A stretch of 31,783 bases of DNA from CAIUKX01 sp964580965 (GTDB taxonomy: Bacteria > Bacteroidota > Bacteroidia > Flavobacteriales_D > Crocinitomicaceae): the NCBI GenBank assembly GCA_964580965.1, contig CAZOLZ010000020.1, positions 1-31,783 on the forward strand, written 5' to 3'. Below the pieces are notes generated by a model, which saw nothing but the letters and a program-made list of their open reading frames with translations, had not been told where the DNA came from and did not search any database. Both the position numbers and the translations under genes were made by a program. This document shows, piece by piece, positions 7,351 through 16,085 of the stretch (the stretch's first letter is position 1; each line of letters opens with the position of its first letter).

Positions 7351-10300
7351 ATGAGAAAAGTTTTATTATTGCTTCTAGTTTTTGTTTCATTTATTTCAAA
7401 TGCTCAAAATACTTGTGCTGATGCAATTGTTATAGGTTCAATTCCATACAACCAAACCGGTTTAACAACTTGTGGTGCAGGTGATGATTATTCTTCGTCA
7501 AGTGCTTGTGGAAGTAATTATATGAATGGTGATGATTATGTATTTGAGTATACTCCTTCAATCAATCAGTCTTTAAGTATTCAATTAGCTAATGTAGGTA
7601 GTTGGGTAGGTCTTTTTGTAACTCAGGGATGTCCTGATGTTGGTTCATGTATTTCTTCAGATACACAGGTTTCTTCCAATCCATCTTTAGTAGCAGCATT
7701 AACAGGAGGAGTAACTTATTATATAATTATTTCAACTTACCCAAGTCCACAATGTACACCTTTTGATATTGATATTTCTGAAATAGTCTATGGCGCTGAT
7801 GATTGTACAAATGCTATTCAAATGGATGATGGAGTAATTTATAACTCTTCTAACATTGCTGCTACAGCAGACCTATGTTTAGGTTCAGGTTCAACAGATA
7901 ATAATGTGTGGTTTGAATGGTGTGCTCCTAGTGACTGGACAGGTGATTCTTTCATAAATTTATATGATCAAAATTGTAGTACTTCTTCAGGTTTACAAAT
8001 GTCTGTTTTTGATGCAAACATAAATTGTGCTGCAATTATTTGTTCTGGAGGTACTTCATCTCAAACTATAGCATCTTTTAACTGTGTTTGTACGTCTGAT
8101 CAGAGTTATTCGTGGACACCAACTCCAGGAAGTTGTTACTTGATTAATATTGACGGATATGGTGGGACAACTTGTAATTTTTCTTTAGTTGTTAACGATA
8201 ATAATTGTCAAACCTTTTACACAACTGCTATTACAGATGAAAGTTGTACCGGTAATGACGGTGCTTATGACGTAACGATAGATTATGGTTCAGGTCCTTT
8301 TGATGTTGTCGTAAAAGACGATTTGGGTGGAACTGTATTTACAGGTAGTAGTTATGCTTTGGGAGCAAGTTTTACAGTTGGAAGTTTATCTGCTGGTGAT
8401 TATGTAATGGAAATTACAAATAACAGTAGTTGTCAATCCTCCCAAAATTTCACAATAGGATCAAATGTTTCTAGTGATGACCCTTCATTTACTTTGTCAC
8501 CTACTTGTGATGGAGGTACAGCAACAATAACAGGGACAGTTGGAGGAACATTTACTTTTACAACACCACCATCAGATGCTGCAGTTATTGATGCGACTAC
8601 AGGAACAATCACAGGAGGAACTAGTGGAACAACATACGATGTTACTTATACAACTTCGGGAGCTTGTTCTGCAACTTCAAATCAGACAGTTACAGTAACA
8701 ACGGCAGATGATGCAACTTTTACTATGACAGGAACTTGTGACGGAGGTACAGCAACGGTTACAGGTACACCAGGAGGAACATTTAGTTTTACAACACCAC
8801 CATCAGATGCTGCAGTAATTGATGCTACTACAGGTACAATTTCAGGAGGAACAAGTGGTACATTATATGATGTCACTTACACAACATCAGGAACATGTTC
8901 AGCAACGTCAAATCAAACGGTTACAGCTACAAGTAGTGATGATGCAAGTTTTACAATGACAGGAACTTGTGATGGAGGTACAGCAACAATTACAGGAACG
9001 CTAGGTGGAACATTTAGTTTTACAACACCACCATCAGATGCTGCAGTAATCGATGCAGCTACAGGAACAATCACAGGAGGTACTAGTGGTACATTATATG
9101 ATGTTACTTACACAACAATTGGCGCATGTTCAGCCTCTTCAAATCAAACTGTTACAGCGACATCTTCAGATAATCCAACTTTTACAATGACTGCAACATG
9201 TGATGGAGGTACAGCAACAGTCTCAGGTACACTAGGAGGGACGTTTAGTTTTACAACACCACCATCAGATGCCGCAGTAATCGATGCGACTACAGGAACA
9301 ATCACAGGAGGTACTAGTGGTACATTATATGATGTTACTTACACAACAGTTGGCGCGTGCTCTGCCTCATCAAATCAAACCGTTACTGCTACAAGTAGTG
9401 ATGATGCAACTTTTTCAATGACTGCAACTTGTGATGGAGGTACAGCAACAGTTTCTGGAACACCAGGGGGGACATTTAGTTTTACAACACCACCATCAGA
9501 TGCCGCAGTAATTGATGCGACTACAGGAACAATCACAGGAGGTACTAATGGTACATTATATGATGTTACATACACAACAGTTGGTGCGTGTTCAGCCTCG
9601 TCAAATCAAACTGTTACTGCTACAAGTAGTGATGATGCAACTTTTTCAATGACTGCAACTTGTGATGGAGGTACAGCAACAGTTTCTGGAACACCAGGGG
9701 GGACATTTAGTTTTACAACACCACCATCAGATGCCGCAGTAATCGATGCTACTACAGGATCCGTTACGGGAGGAACAAGTGGTACAACTTACGATGTTAC
9801 ATATACAACATCAGGATCATGTTCAGCAACATCTACTCAAACTGTAACAGCTAATACATTAGATGATGCAACTTTTACAATGACAGCAACATGTGATGGA
9901 GGTACAGCAACAGTTTCTGGAACACCAGGAGGGACGTTTAGTTTTACAACACCACCATCAGATGCCGCAGTAATCGATGCTACTACAGGATCCGTTACGG
10001 GAGGAACAAGTGGTACAACTTACGATGTTACATATACAACATCAGGATCATGTTCAGCAACATCTACTCAAACTGTAACAGCTAATTCATTAGATGATGC
10101 AACTTTTACAATGACTGCAACATGTGATGGGGGGACAGCTACAGTTTCGGGTGTAACAGGAGGTACTTTTTCTTTTACAACACCACCCGCAGATGCAGCT
10201 GTTATAGATGCAACTTCAGGAGCAGTGACAGGAGGTACAAGTGGTTCAACATATGATATAACTTATACAACAGGTGGTGCATGTTCAGCATCATCAAGTC

Positions 10301-11586
10301 AGACAGTGACAGTAATTACAGTAGATGATGCTACTTTTACAATGACAGCAACATGTGATGGAGCTACAGCAACAGTTACAGGTACACCAGGAGGTGCTTT
10401 TTCTTTTACAACACCACCATTAGATGCCGCAGTAATCGATGCATCGACAGGTACAGTTTCATCAGGTTCATCTGGAGTTACATACGATATAACTTACACT
10501 ACATCTGGTACGTGTTCAGTTTCATCTAATCAAGTAGTTACTGTGATTACATCAGATGATGCAACATTTTCAATGACACCAACTTGTGATGGAGGTACAG
10601 CAACAGTTACAGGAACACCAGGCGGAACTTTTTCTTTTACAACATCACCGTCAGACGCCGCAGTAATCGATGCTACTACAGGGACAATTTCAGGAGGTAG
10701 CCCTTCAACATCTTATGATGTAACTTATACTACCTCTGGGACATGTCCTGCTTCATCCAATGTGATTGTGGTCTCGAAACCATTATTGACACCTACTATT
10801 AGTTGTGGAGCTTCAACTAAGTATTCTGTAACTTTTGACTGGACAATTCCAACAGGTGCTACAGATTTTGATGTTACATACTCTATAAATGGAGGAGTAA
10901 GTGCAAGTGGAGGGAATCAAGCATCAAATTCATATACTGTAACAGGCTTACAAGTTAGTGATCAAGTTGATATTACAATCAGTACAAATGGAACAGAATG
11001 TTATGCTATTAGTTCACATACTTGTTATTCTGATAACTGTGTTCCCTCAATTGCGGATTTTAGTTTTACACCTTCAGAGGTTACAAGTTTAAATCCAATT
11101 TGTTCGTTTACAAATTTATCATCAAATTCAACGACTTATGAATGGGATTTTGGAGATGGAAATATTTCAACAGATGTGAATCCTGAGAATGAATATGAAG
11201 TAGATGGTCAAGGTTCTTATAATGTAGTTTTAATAGCATACAATATCGATAATTGTAATGATACGATTATAAAAACTGTAAATGTTAAAGAGGAAATGAT
11301 TTATTACATTCCAAATTCATTTACACCAGATGGTGATAAGTTCAATAATGAATTTAAACCAGTGTTTTATTCGGGGGTAGATTTATACTCTTATTCGATG
11401 TTAATTTTTAATAGGTATGGTCAACTTGTTTTTGAAACATATGACACTGATAAAGGCTGGAAAGGGTTATTCGGAGAATCAGGCCCAATGTCTCAAGATG
11501 GAGTGTATTCTTATAGGATGACATTCAAAAATTCTGTGACTGACGATGTTCATGTTGTAACAGGAACAGTTTTATTGATGAGGTAA
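7351..11586 (+). CDS. T9SS-exported repeat adhesin with gliding-motility-type C-terminal domain
   Basis: A 1411-residue cell-surface protein. A signal peptide spans residues 1-18 (VSFISNA-Q). Two cysteine-rich beta domains follow, about 22-143 and 148-285. Residues 376-1145 are ten tandem repeats of 77 residues, each with two cysteines (TCDGG and GxCSA) that probably form one disulfide, and an Ig-like pattern ending YDVTYTT...SNQTVT. A fibronectin-like stretch (about 1148-1225) and a PKD-like domain with WDFGDG (1265-1270) come next. The last 94 residues, from Y1318 (PNSFTPDGDKFNNEF to TGTVLLMR), are the CHU_C/type B sorting domain used for secretion by the type IX system. The likely role is adhesion or surface coating. 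A rho-independent terminator follows at once. No T9SS structural gene is in the window. Confidence 0.93.
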   Translation: MRKVLLLLLVFVSFISNAQNTCADAIVIGSIPYNQTGLTTCGAGDDYSSSSACGSNYMNGDDYVFEYTPSINQSLSIQLANVGSWVGLFVTQGCPDVGSCISSDTQVSSNPSLVAALTGGVTYYIIISTYPSPQCTPFDIDISEIVYGADDCTNAIQMDDGVIYNSSNIAATADLCLGSGSTDNNVWFEWCAPSDWTGDSFINLYDQNCSTSSGLQMSVFDANINCAAIICSGGTSSQTIASFNCVCTSDQSYSWTPTPGSCYLINIDGYGGTTCNFSLVVNDNNCQTFYTTAITDESCTGNDGAYDVTIDYGSGPFDVVVKDDLGGTVFTGSSYALGASFTVGSLSAGDYVMEITNNSSCQSSQNFTIGSNVSSDDPSFTLSPTCDGGTATITGTVGGTFTFTTPPSDAAVIDATTGTITGGTSGTTYDVTYTTSGACSATSNQTVTVTTADDATFTMTGTCDGGTATVTGTPGGTFSFTTPPSDAAVIDATTGTISGGTSGTLYDVTYTTSGTCSATSNQTVTATSSDDASFTMTGTCDGGTATITGTLGGTFSFTTPPSDAAVIDAATGTITGGTSGTLYDVTYTTIGACSASSNQTVTATSSDNPTFTMTATCDGGTATVSGTLGGTFSFTTPPSDAAVIDATTGTITGGTSGTLYDVTYTTVGACSASSNQTVTATSSDDATFSMTATCDGGTATVSGTPGGTFSFTTPPSDAAVIDATTGTITGGTNGTLYDVTYTTVGACSASSNQTVTATSSDDATFSMTATCDGGTATVSGTPGGTFSFTTPPSDAAVIDATTGSVTGGTSGTTYDVTYTTSGSCSATSTQTVTANTLDDATFTMTATCDGGTATVSGTPGGTFSFTTPPSDAAVIDATTGSVTGGTSGTTYDVTYTTSGSCSATSTQTVTANSLDDATFTMTATCDGGTATVSGVTGGTFSFTTPPADAAVIDATSGAVTGGTSGSTYDITYTTGGACSASSSQTVTVITVDDATFTMTATCDGATATVTGTPGGAFSFTTPPLDAAVIDASTGTVSSGSSGVTYDITYTTSGTCSVSSNQVVTVITSDDATFSMTPTCDGGTATVTGTPGGTFSFTTSPSDAAVIDATTGTISGGSPSTSYDVTYTTSGTCPASSNVIVVSKPLLTPTISCGASTKYSVTFDWTIPTGATDFDVTYSINGGVSASGGNQASNSYTVTGLQVSDQVDITISTNGTECYAISSHTCYSDNCVPSIADFSFTPSEVTSLNPICSFTNLSSNSTTYEWDFGDGNISTDVNPENEYEVDGQGSYNVVLIAYNIDNCNDTIIKTVNVKEEMIYYIPNSFTPDGDKFNNEFKPVFYSGVDLYSYSMLIFNRYGQLVFETYDTDKGWKGLFGESGPMSQDGVYSYRMTFKNSVTDDVHVVTGTVLLMR
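8476..10785 (+). repeat. Ten in-frame tandem repeats of 231 bp inside the adhesin gene
   Basis: Units begin at 8476, 8707, 8938, 9169, 9400, 9631, 9862, 10093, 10324 and 10555, each exactly 231 bases (77 codons), with no length change across all ten. The first and last three units are more diverged, while units 5, 6 and 7 are nearly identical at the DNA level. Bases 9382-9512 equal 9613-9743, and 9706-9855 equal 9937-10086. Constant length suggests selection on a folded domain unit. High DNA identity in the middle points to recent unequal exchange. Confidence 0.95.
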
Positions 11587-11604
11587 TAAAAAATAAGATT
11601 AATT

Positions 11605-11631
11605 AAAAAAGGAGCTTTCGCTCCTTTTTTT
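11605..11631 (+). terminator. Rho-independent terminator after the adhesin gene
   Basis: A hairpin GGAGC-TTTC-GCTCC at 11611-11624 is flanked by six A on the left and a run of T (11625-11631) on the right, 19-45 bases after the adhesin stop. It separates the adhesin unit from ccsBA. Confidence 0.85.
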
Positions 11632-11686
11632 ATGAAATTTTGTCAATACTTATCTACATTTTAACAAGGTGTAAGTATACAATCAT

Positions 11687-11694
11687 TATTTTTG
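11687..11694 (+). promoter_or_regulatory. Putative -7 element (TATTTTTG) for the ccsBA operon
   Basis: An exact TAnnTTTG match ends 16 bases before the ccsBA ATG and lies just after the adhesin terminator, where a new promoter is expected. No TTG is present at the usual -33 spacing. Confidence 0.45.
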
Positions 11695-11710
11695 CAACAA
11701 ATAATTAAAT

Positions 11711-14700
11711 ATGGATAATTTTTTAAAAGTATTTTTCTCGATGAAGATGATGACCATAGGCTTAATTGTCTTTTTAGTAGCTATTGGTGCTGCAACATTT
11801 TTCGAGTCAATATACGATATTCAAACGGCAAGATTACTGATATATAATGCGCTTTGGTTTGAGGTTTTACTTATATACCTCGGAATAGGATTAATTATCA
11901 ATATCTTTGAACAACGAATGTTTCGAAGAGAAAAGGCTTCAACTTTAGCTTTTCATTTTGCTTTTATTTTTATTTTAATTGGAGCTTGGGTAACTCGTTA
12001 TATGAGTTATGATGGTTTAATGATTATTAGAGAGGGGACTGAATCAAATTTTATCTACTCTTCAGATCCTTACCTTTGGTTCCGAATCAATGATGGTAAA
12101 TTACAATACACTGCCGATCGTAAAGCTTTTATGTCTGAGGTAACTAATAATGATTTTGAGATTGACTTAGAGTTTCCTAACCATAAATCTGAAATCAAAA
12201 TTGAATATGTTGATTTTCAAAAAAAAGTTGTTGATTCATTGGTGATAAATGATACTATTCAATCAACGTTATTAGATATCAAAACAGATGGGATGAAATC
12301 AAATTACCTTGGAGACAATGGTTTTGTAATGGTTGGTGATGTTGCAATTTCTATGAATAAAAGAGATGCAATGCCAGGGGTACACATAAGTTTAGATGAT
12401 GATAAATACATGATCAAATCTGATGTTGCCTTTAAGTATTTACCAATGGCAGAGATGCAAAAGGCAAGACAATCAGGTGAGGGTGTTTCAGAAGAAAAGT
12501 ATGTTTATATCAATAAAGACTCTCTAGTTGAATTCAAAACAACAACGTTGTATATTGTTAATAATCAGCAGTTCGTGTTTAAACAAACACTTCCGAATGC
12601 TAAAGTGATGAAATTACCCTCAGGAAGTAAAAATCGAGGATCTGACTATTTAACTGTAAAAGTCACAGATGGTAATGAGTCTAAAATTGTCGAATTGGAA
12701 GGTGGAATGGCCGCTATCCCAACGAATACTGTTTTTACATTAAATGGTTTGACATATGAAATGCAATATGGATCTAAAAAAATAGATTTACCTTTTAGTA
12801 TTGCATGTAACGATTTTCAATTAGAAAAATATCCAGGATCAGAAGCGCCTTCATCTTTTGCAAGTGAAGTTACAGTTGTTGATTCGGAGCTTAACCATCA
12901 ACACCAACAACGTATTTTTATGAATAATGTTATGGATTACAGAGGGTACCGCTTTTTTCAATCTTCTTACGATCTAGATAATCCTCAAACACCAGAAAAT
13001 GAAGAAGGTACACGTTTAAGTGTTAATCATGATTGGTGGGGTACAAATATTTCATACTTAGGGTATTTATTGATGTCTGTAGGGATGATTATGGCACTGT
13101 TTGCAAAAGCAAGTAGGTTTAGAGAATTAAATGAAAAGCTTAAAAAATTAAGTGAACGTAAAGCTAATATGCTAGGAAGTTTACTTTTGCCATTAATTTT
13201 ACTATTAAGTTTTAACTCAAGAGCAGAAGAAAGTCATAATCATGAACATCATTCTGAAGGTCCTCAAAAAGATTACTATCAAGTAATGATTGAAGCTCAT
13301 TCTGAATCACTTTCAACCCTGTTAGTTCAAGATTATAATGGAAGAATTGTTCCTTTACATACTGTAGCAGATCAAATTTTAAGAAAGGTTTATCGTTCAA
13401 ATAAATACAAAGATTACAACCCGGTTCAAGTTGTAATGAGTATGCATATGTATCCACAGTATTGGATGAAGCAAAATATTATTTATGTTAGTAGTAATCT
13501 ACGAGAACGTTTTAAAGTAGAAAAATACGCAAGTTATACTCATTTATCTGACGAAAATGGTGATTTTAAATGGATGTCTGATTACCAAAAAGCACATCAA
13601 AAATTAGAAAAATTTCGTGATGAATTCGATAAAAAGTTAATTAAGCTAGTTGAAAAGTTTCAGGTATTACAAGCTGTTTTTTCGTGGCAGTATATGAAAA
13701 TAATCCCATTAAAAGGAGAGTCTAATAACTCATGGTTTGTTCCTTTGAGTATGAATTTAGTTCAAAAAGATTCTACTTCATCTGTCAAAGCTTTACAATA
13801 TTTAAGTGCTTTAGATAAGGCATGTCGTGAAAATAAATATGGTGAAGCGGAAGATCTCTTGAATGGATTAAAAGAGTTTCAACGTGAAGAAGGAGAGGAG
13901 GTAGTTCCATCCGAGTCAAAAATAAATATTGAAGTAAGTTACAATAAAATGCAAATTTTCAAGAATACATGGTATTCATATTTAACATTTGGTTTTATTC
14001 TATTAATTATTTATTTCATTCGAATTTTTGTAAGACCAACTGGTCAAATTGAGAAAAGATTTAAAGTTATAAGTAGAACTTTCCTTTTTTTCTTGATTGT
14101 TACGTTTGTATATCATGCTGTAGGTTTAAGTTTTAGATGGTTTATTACAGGTCATGCACCTTGGTCTAATGGATATGGTGCAATTGTATTTATTGCTTGG
14201 GTTACGATGTTAGCAGGTTTTCTTTTTGCAAAGAAAAATCCAGTTATAATCGCTAGTACTGCAATTTTAGCTGCTTTAATGATATTTGTTTCAGAATTAA
14301 ATTTAATGGATCCTGAAATTACACCTATACAGCCTGTATTGAAATCTTATTGGTTGATGATTCACGTTGCCATAATTACTGGAAGTTATGGTTTTCTAGG
14401 ATTAGGATGTATTTTATCCATTTTAAATCTTATTCTTTACATTTTCAGAAATAAAAAAAATGGATCTTTTGTTTCATTAAATATTTCAGAATTGACTTAT
14501 GTTGCTGAAATGACAACAACTGTAGGGATTTTTATGTTGACTATTGGAACATTTCTTGGTGGTATATGGGCAAATGAATCTTGGGGTAGGTATTGGGCTT
14601 GGGATCCGAAAGAGGTTTGGGCTTTAGTTTCTGTATTAGTTTATGCAGTCTTGTTACATTTGAGGTATGTGCCAGGTTTGGGAGGTAAGTTTTTATTTAA

Positions 14701-14905
14701 CTCTGTTTCGATGTGGTCATATTCTGCTATAATTTTTACATTCTTTGGTGTGAACTTTTATTTGGTTGGTTTACATTCTTATGCTCAAGGAGAAGGATTA
14801 GGTAAAATACCAAATGGTTTGTATATTGCAGTAGCAGTCTTTATTCTATTGAATGTTGTTGCTGCTATTCGAAATAAGAAATACAAAAAAATAAGTCATG
14901 AATAG
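11711..14905 (+). CDS. ccsBA: Cytochrome c biogenesis protein, ResB/CcsA (CcsBA) fusion
   Basis: A 1064-residue inner-membrane protein for System II cytochrome c maturation; it moves haem to the outer face of the membrane and attaches it to apocytochromes. The N-terminal ResB/Ccs1 part has membrane spans near 12-32, 43-63 and 76-96, then a large periplasmic domain that ends with GYRFFQSSYD and HDWWGTNISYLGYLL (about 415-450). A hydrophobic segment near 482-500 is followed by a histidine-rich patch HNHEHH (509-514) and a second extracytoplasmic domain. The C-terminal CcsA part (about 755-1055) has multiple spans, a conserved histidine in FITGHAPW, the haem-binding WWD motif WGRYWAWDPKEVWAL (958-972) and a second histidine in GLHSYAQGEG. 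Such fused proteins are typical of Bacteroidota. The next gene overlaps by 8 bases. Confidence 0.95.
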   Translation: MDNFLKVFFSMKMMTIGLIVFLVAIGAATFFESIYDIQTARLLIYNALWFEVLLIYLGIGLIINIFEQRMFRREKASTLAFHFAFIFILIGAWVTRYMSYDGLMIIREGTESNFIYSSDPYLWFRINDGKLQYTADRKAFMSEVTNNDFEIDLEFPNHKSEIKIEYVDFQKKVVDSLVINDTIQSTLLDIKTDGMKSNYLGDNGFVMVGDVAISMNKRDAMPGVHISLDDDKYMIKSDVAFKYLPMAEMQKARQSGEGVSEEKYVYINKDSLVEFKTTTLYIVNNQQFVFKQTLPNAKVMKLPSGSKNRGSDYLTVKVTDGNESKIVELEGGMAAIPTNTVFTLNGLTYEMQYGSKKIDLPFSIACNDFQLEKYPGSEAPSSFASEVTVVDSELNHQHQQRIFMNNVMDYRGYRFFQSSYDLDNPQTPENEEGTRLSVNHDWWGTNISYLGYLLMSVGMIMALFAKASRFRELNEKLKKLSERKANMLGSLLLPLILLLSFNSRAEESHNHEHHSEGPQKDYYQVMIEAHSESLSTLLVQDYNGRIVPLHTVADQILRKVYRSNKYKDYNPVQVVMSMHMYPQYWMKQNIIYVSSNLRERFKVEKYASYTHLSDENGDFKWMSDYQKAHQKLEKFRDEFDKKLIKLVEKFQVLQAVFSWQYMKIIPLKGESNNSWFVPLSMNLVQKDSTSSVKALQYLSALDKACRENKYGEAEDLLNGLKEFQREEGEEVVPSESKINIEVSYNKMQIFKNTWYSYLTFGFILLIIYFIRIFVRPTGQIEKRFKVISRTFLFFLIVTFVYHAVGLSFRWFITGHAPWSNGYGAIVFIAWVTMLAGFLFAKKNPVIIASTAILAALMIFVSELNLMDPEITPIQPVLKSYWLMIHVAIITGSYGFLGLGCILSILNLILYIFRNKKNGSFVSLNISELTYVAEMTTTVGIFMLTIGTFLGGIWANESWGRYWAWDPKEVWALVSVLVYAVLLHLRYVPGLGGKFLFNSVSMWSYSAIIFTFFGVNFYLVGLHSYAQGEGLGKIPNGLYIAVAVFILLNVVAAIRNKKYKKISHE

Positions 14906-15356
14906 TTTTTTTGATTTTAAAATTAATGATATCAATGGCATACCTTTTGATTTTAATCAATTGAAAGGTAAATCTATACTTATTGTAAATACAGCTTCTG
15001 AATGTGGTTTTACACCTCAATTTGAAATGCTTCAAGAATTGTATCAAAATAAAAAATCAGAAGGATTAATTATTTTAGGTATACCTTGTAATGATTTTGG
15101 TGGACAAGAACCTGGTTCAGAAAGTGAAATTTTAGAATTTTGTCAGTCAAATTATGGAGTAACCTTTCCTATGATGGAAAAGGTAAAAATTAATAGTCAA
15201 GACATACACCCTTTATACAAATGGTTGTATGCACAGACAAATCAAAAGGTAGAATGGAATTTTCATAAATACCTGGTTTTAAATAATGGAGCTGATGTTT
15301 TTAGTTTTAAATCTTCAGTTTCTCCTTTTGATTCGGAGTTATTTGATAAAATATAA
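14898..15356 (+). CDS. Glutathione-peroxidase-family thiol peroxidase
   Basis: A 152-residue cytosolic peroxidase of the GPx family that reduces hydrogen peroxide or lipid hydroperoxides. The catalytic tetrad is visible: C36 (NTASECGFTPQ), Q70 (PCNDFGGQEPG), W120 and N121 (VEWNFHKYLV). A second cysteine at C82 (FCQSNYGVTFP) matches the resolving cysteine of thioredoxin-dependent, atypical 2-Cys GPx proteins, so true glutathione use is unlikely, especially as this genome appears to make bacillithiol. The ATG overlaps the end of ccsBA (ATGAATAG), and bshB1 begins 4 bases after the stop, so translational coupling in one operon is likely. A bacillithiol link is inferred only from this position. 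Confidence 0.93.
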   Translation: MNSFFDFKINDINGIPFDFNQLKGKSILIVNTASECGFTPQFEMLQELYQNKKSEGLIILGIPCNDFGGQEPGSESEILEFCQSNYGVTFPMMEKVKINSQDIHPLYKWLYAQTNQKVEWNFHKYLVLNNGADVFSFKSSVSPFDSELFDKI

Positions 15357-15360
15357 TAGT

Positions 15361-16080
15361 ATGAAGTTAGATGTTTTGGCTTTTGCAGCTCACCCAGATG
15401 ACGTTGAATTATCATGCGGAGGCACTATTATTAAATTAGTTGAATCTGGTAAAAAAGTTGGAATTATTGATTTAACAGAAGGTGAGTTGGGGTCAAGAGG
15501 TTCTGTAGCATCAAGATACGAGGAAGCTGAAAATGCATCTAGAATACTAGGTCTAACAATTCGAGAAAATTTAAGGTTGAGGGATGGTTTTTTTGAAATC
15601 AACGAAGAAAATAAATTAAAAGTAATCGAACAAATAAGAAGATTTAGACCAGAAATAGTTTTAGCGAATTCAATATTAGATAGACACCCAGATCATGGAA
15701 GAGCATCAAAATTAATAGAAGATTCATTTTTTTTAGCAGGTTTAAGAAAAGTAGTAACACACAGGGATTCCATAGAGCAAGAGGCTTATCGACCAAAGGT
15801 TTTATATAATTACATACAAGATAGGTATATAAAACCTGATTTTGTAGTTAAGTTATCAGAACAACAGTTTCAACAAAAAATGAAAGCTGTTTTAGCATAT
15901 AAAACTCAGTTTTATAACCCAGATTCCAAAGAACCAAAAACTCCAATTTCTGGGAAAGACTTTTTAGATTTTCTTAGAGGAAGAGCTTCAGAATATGGGA
16001 GAGCAATAGGCGCATCATATGGTGAAGGCTTTACAGTTTCAAGAGTTGTAGGTGTTGATCAATTATTTGATTTACAGTGA
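15361..16080 (+). CDS. bshB1: Bacillithiol biosynthesis deacetylase BshB1
   Basis: BshB removes the acetyl group from GlcNAc-malate to give GlcN-malate, the second step of bacillithiol synthesis. The 239-residue LmbE/PIG-L-type protein has the zinc site AHPDD at residues 10-14 (H11, D14) and the third ligand in DRHPDHGRA (H112). A GELGSRGS loop near 41-48 and YKTQFYNP near 180 are typical of the BshB1 subgroup. The start is ATG 15361, because upstream in-frame codons lie inside the peroxidase gene and would add 25 unrelated residues. It is packed between the peroxidase (4 bases) and the M1 peptidase (5 bases). bshC lies 5.5 kb away on the other strand, and bshA is not in the window. Confidence 0.93.
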   Translation: MKLDVLAFAAHPDDVELSCGGTIIKLVESGKKVGIIDLTEGELGSRGSVASRYEEAENASRILGLTIRENLRLRDGFFEINEENKLKVIEQIRRFRPEIVLANSILDRHPDHGRASKLIEDSFFLAGLRKVVTHRDSIEQEAYRPKVLYNYIQDRYIKPDFVVKLSEQQFQQKMKAVLAYKTQFYNPDSKEPKTPISGKDFLDFLRGRASEYGRAIGASYGEGFTVSRVVGVDQLFDLQ

Positions 16081-16085
16081 TTTAA

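Noticed and set aside
8682..9575. Minus-strand open frames inside the adhesin (8682-8876 and 9375-9575)
   Set aside because: They recur at the same place in the 231-base repeat and encode low-complexity Val/Pro-rich strings; they are shadows of the coding repeats.
15286..15360. Upstream extension of bshB1 by 25 codons
   Set aside because: The extra residues overlap the peroxidase gene in another frame and do not belong to the family; the ATG at 15361 gives the standard N terminus.
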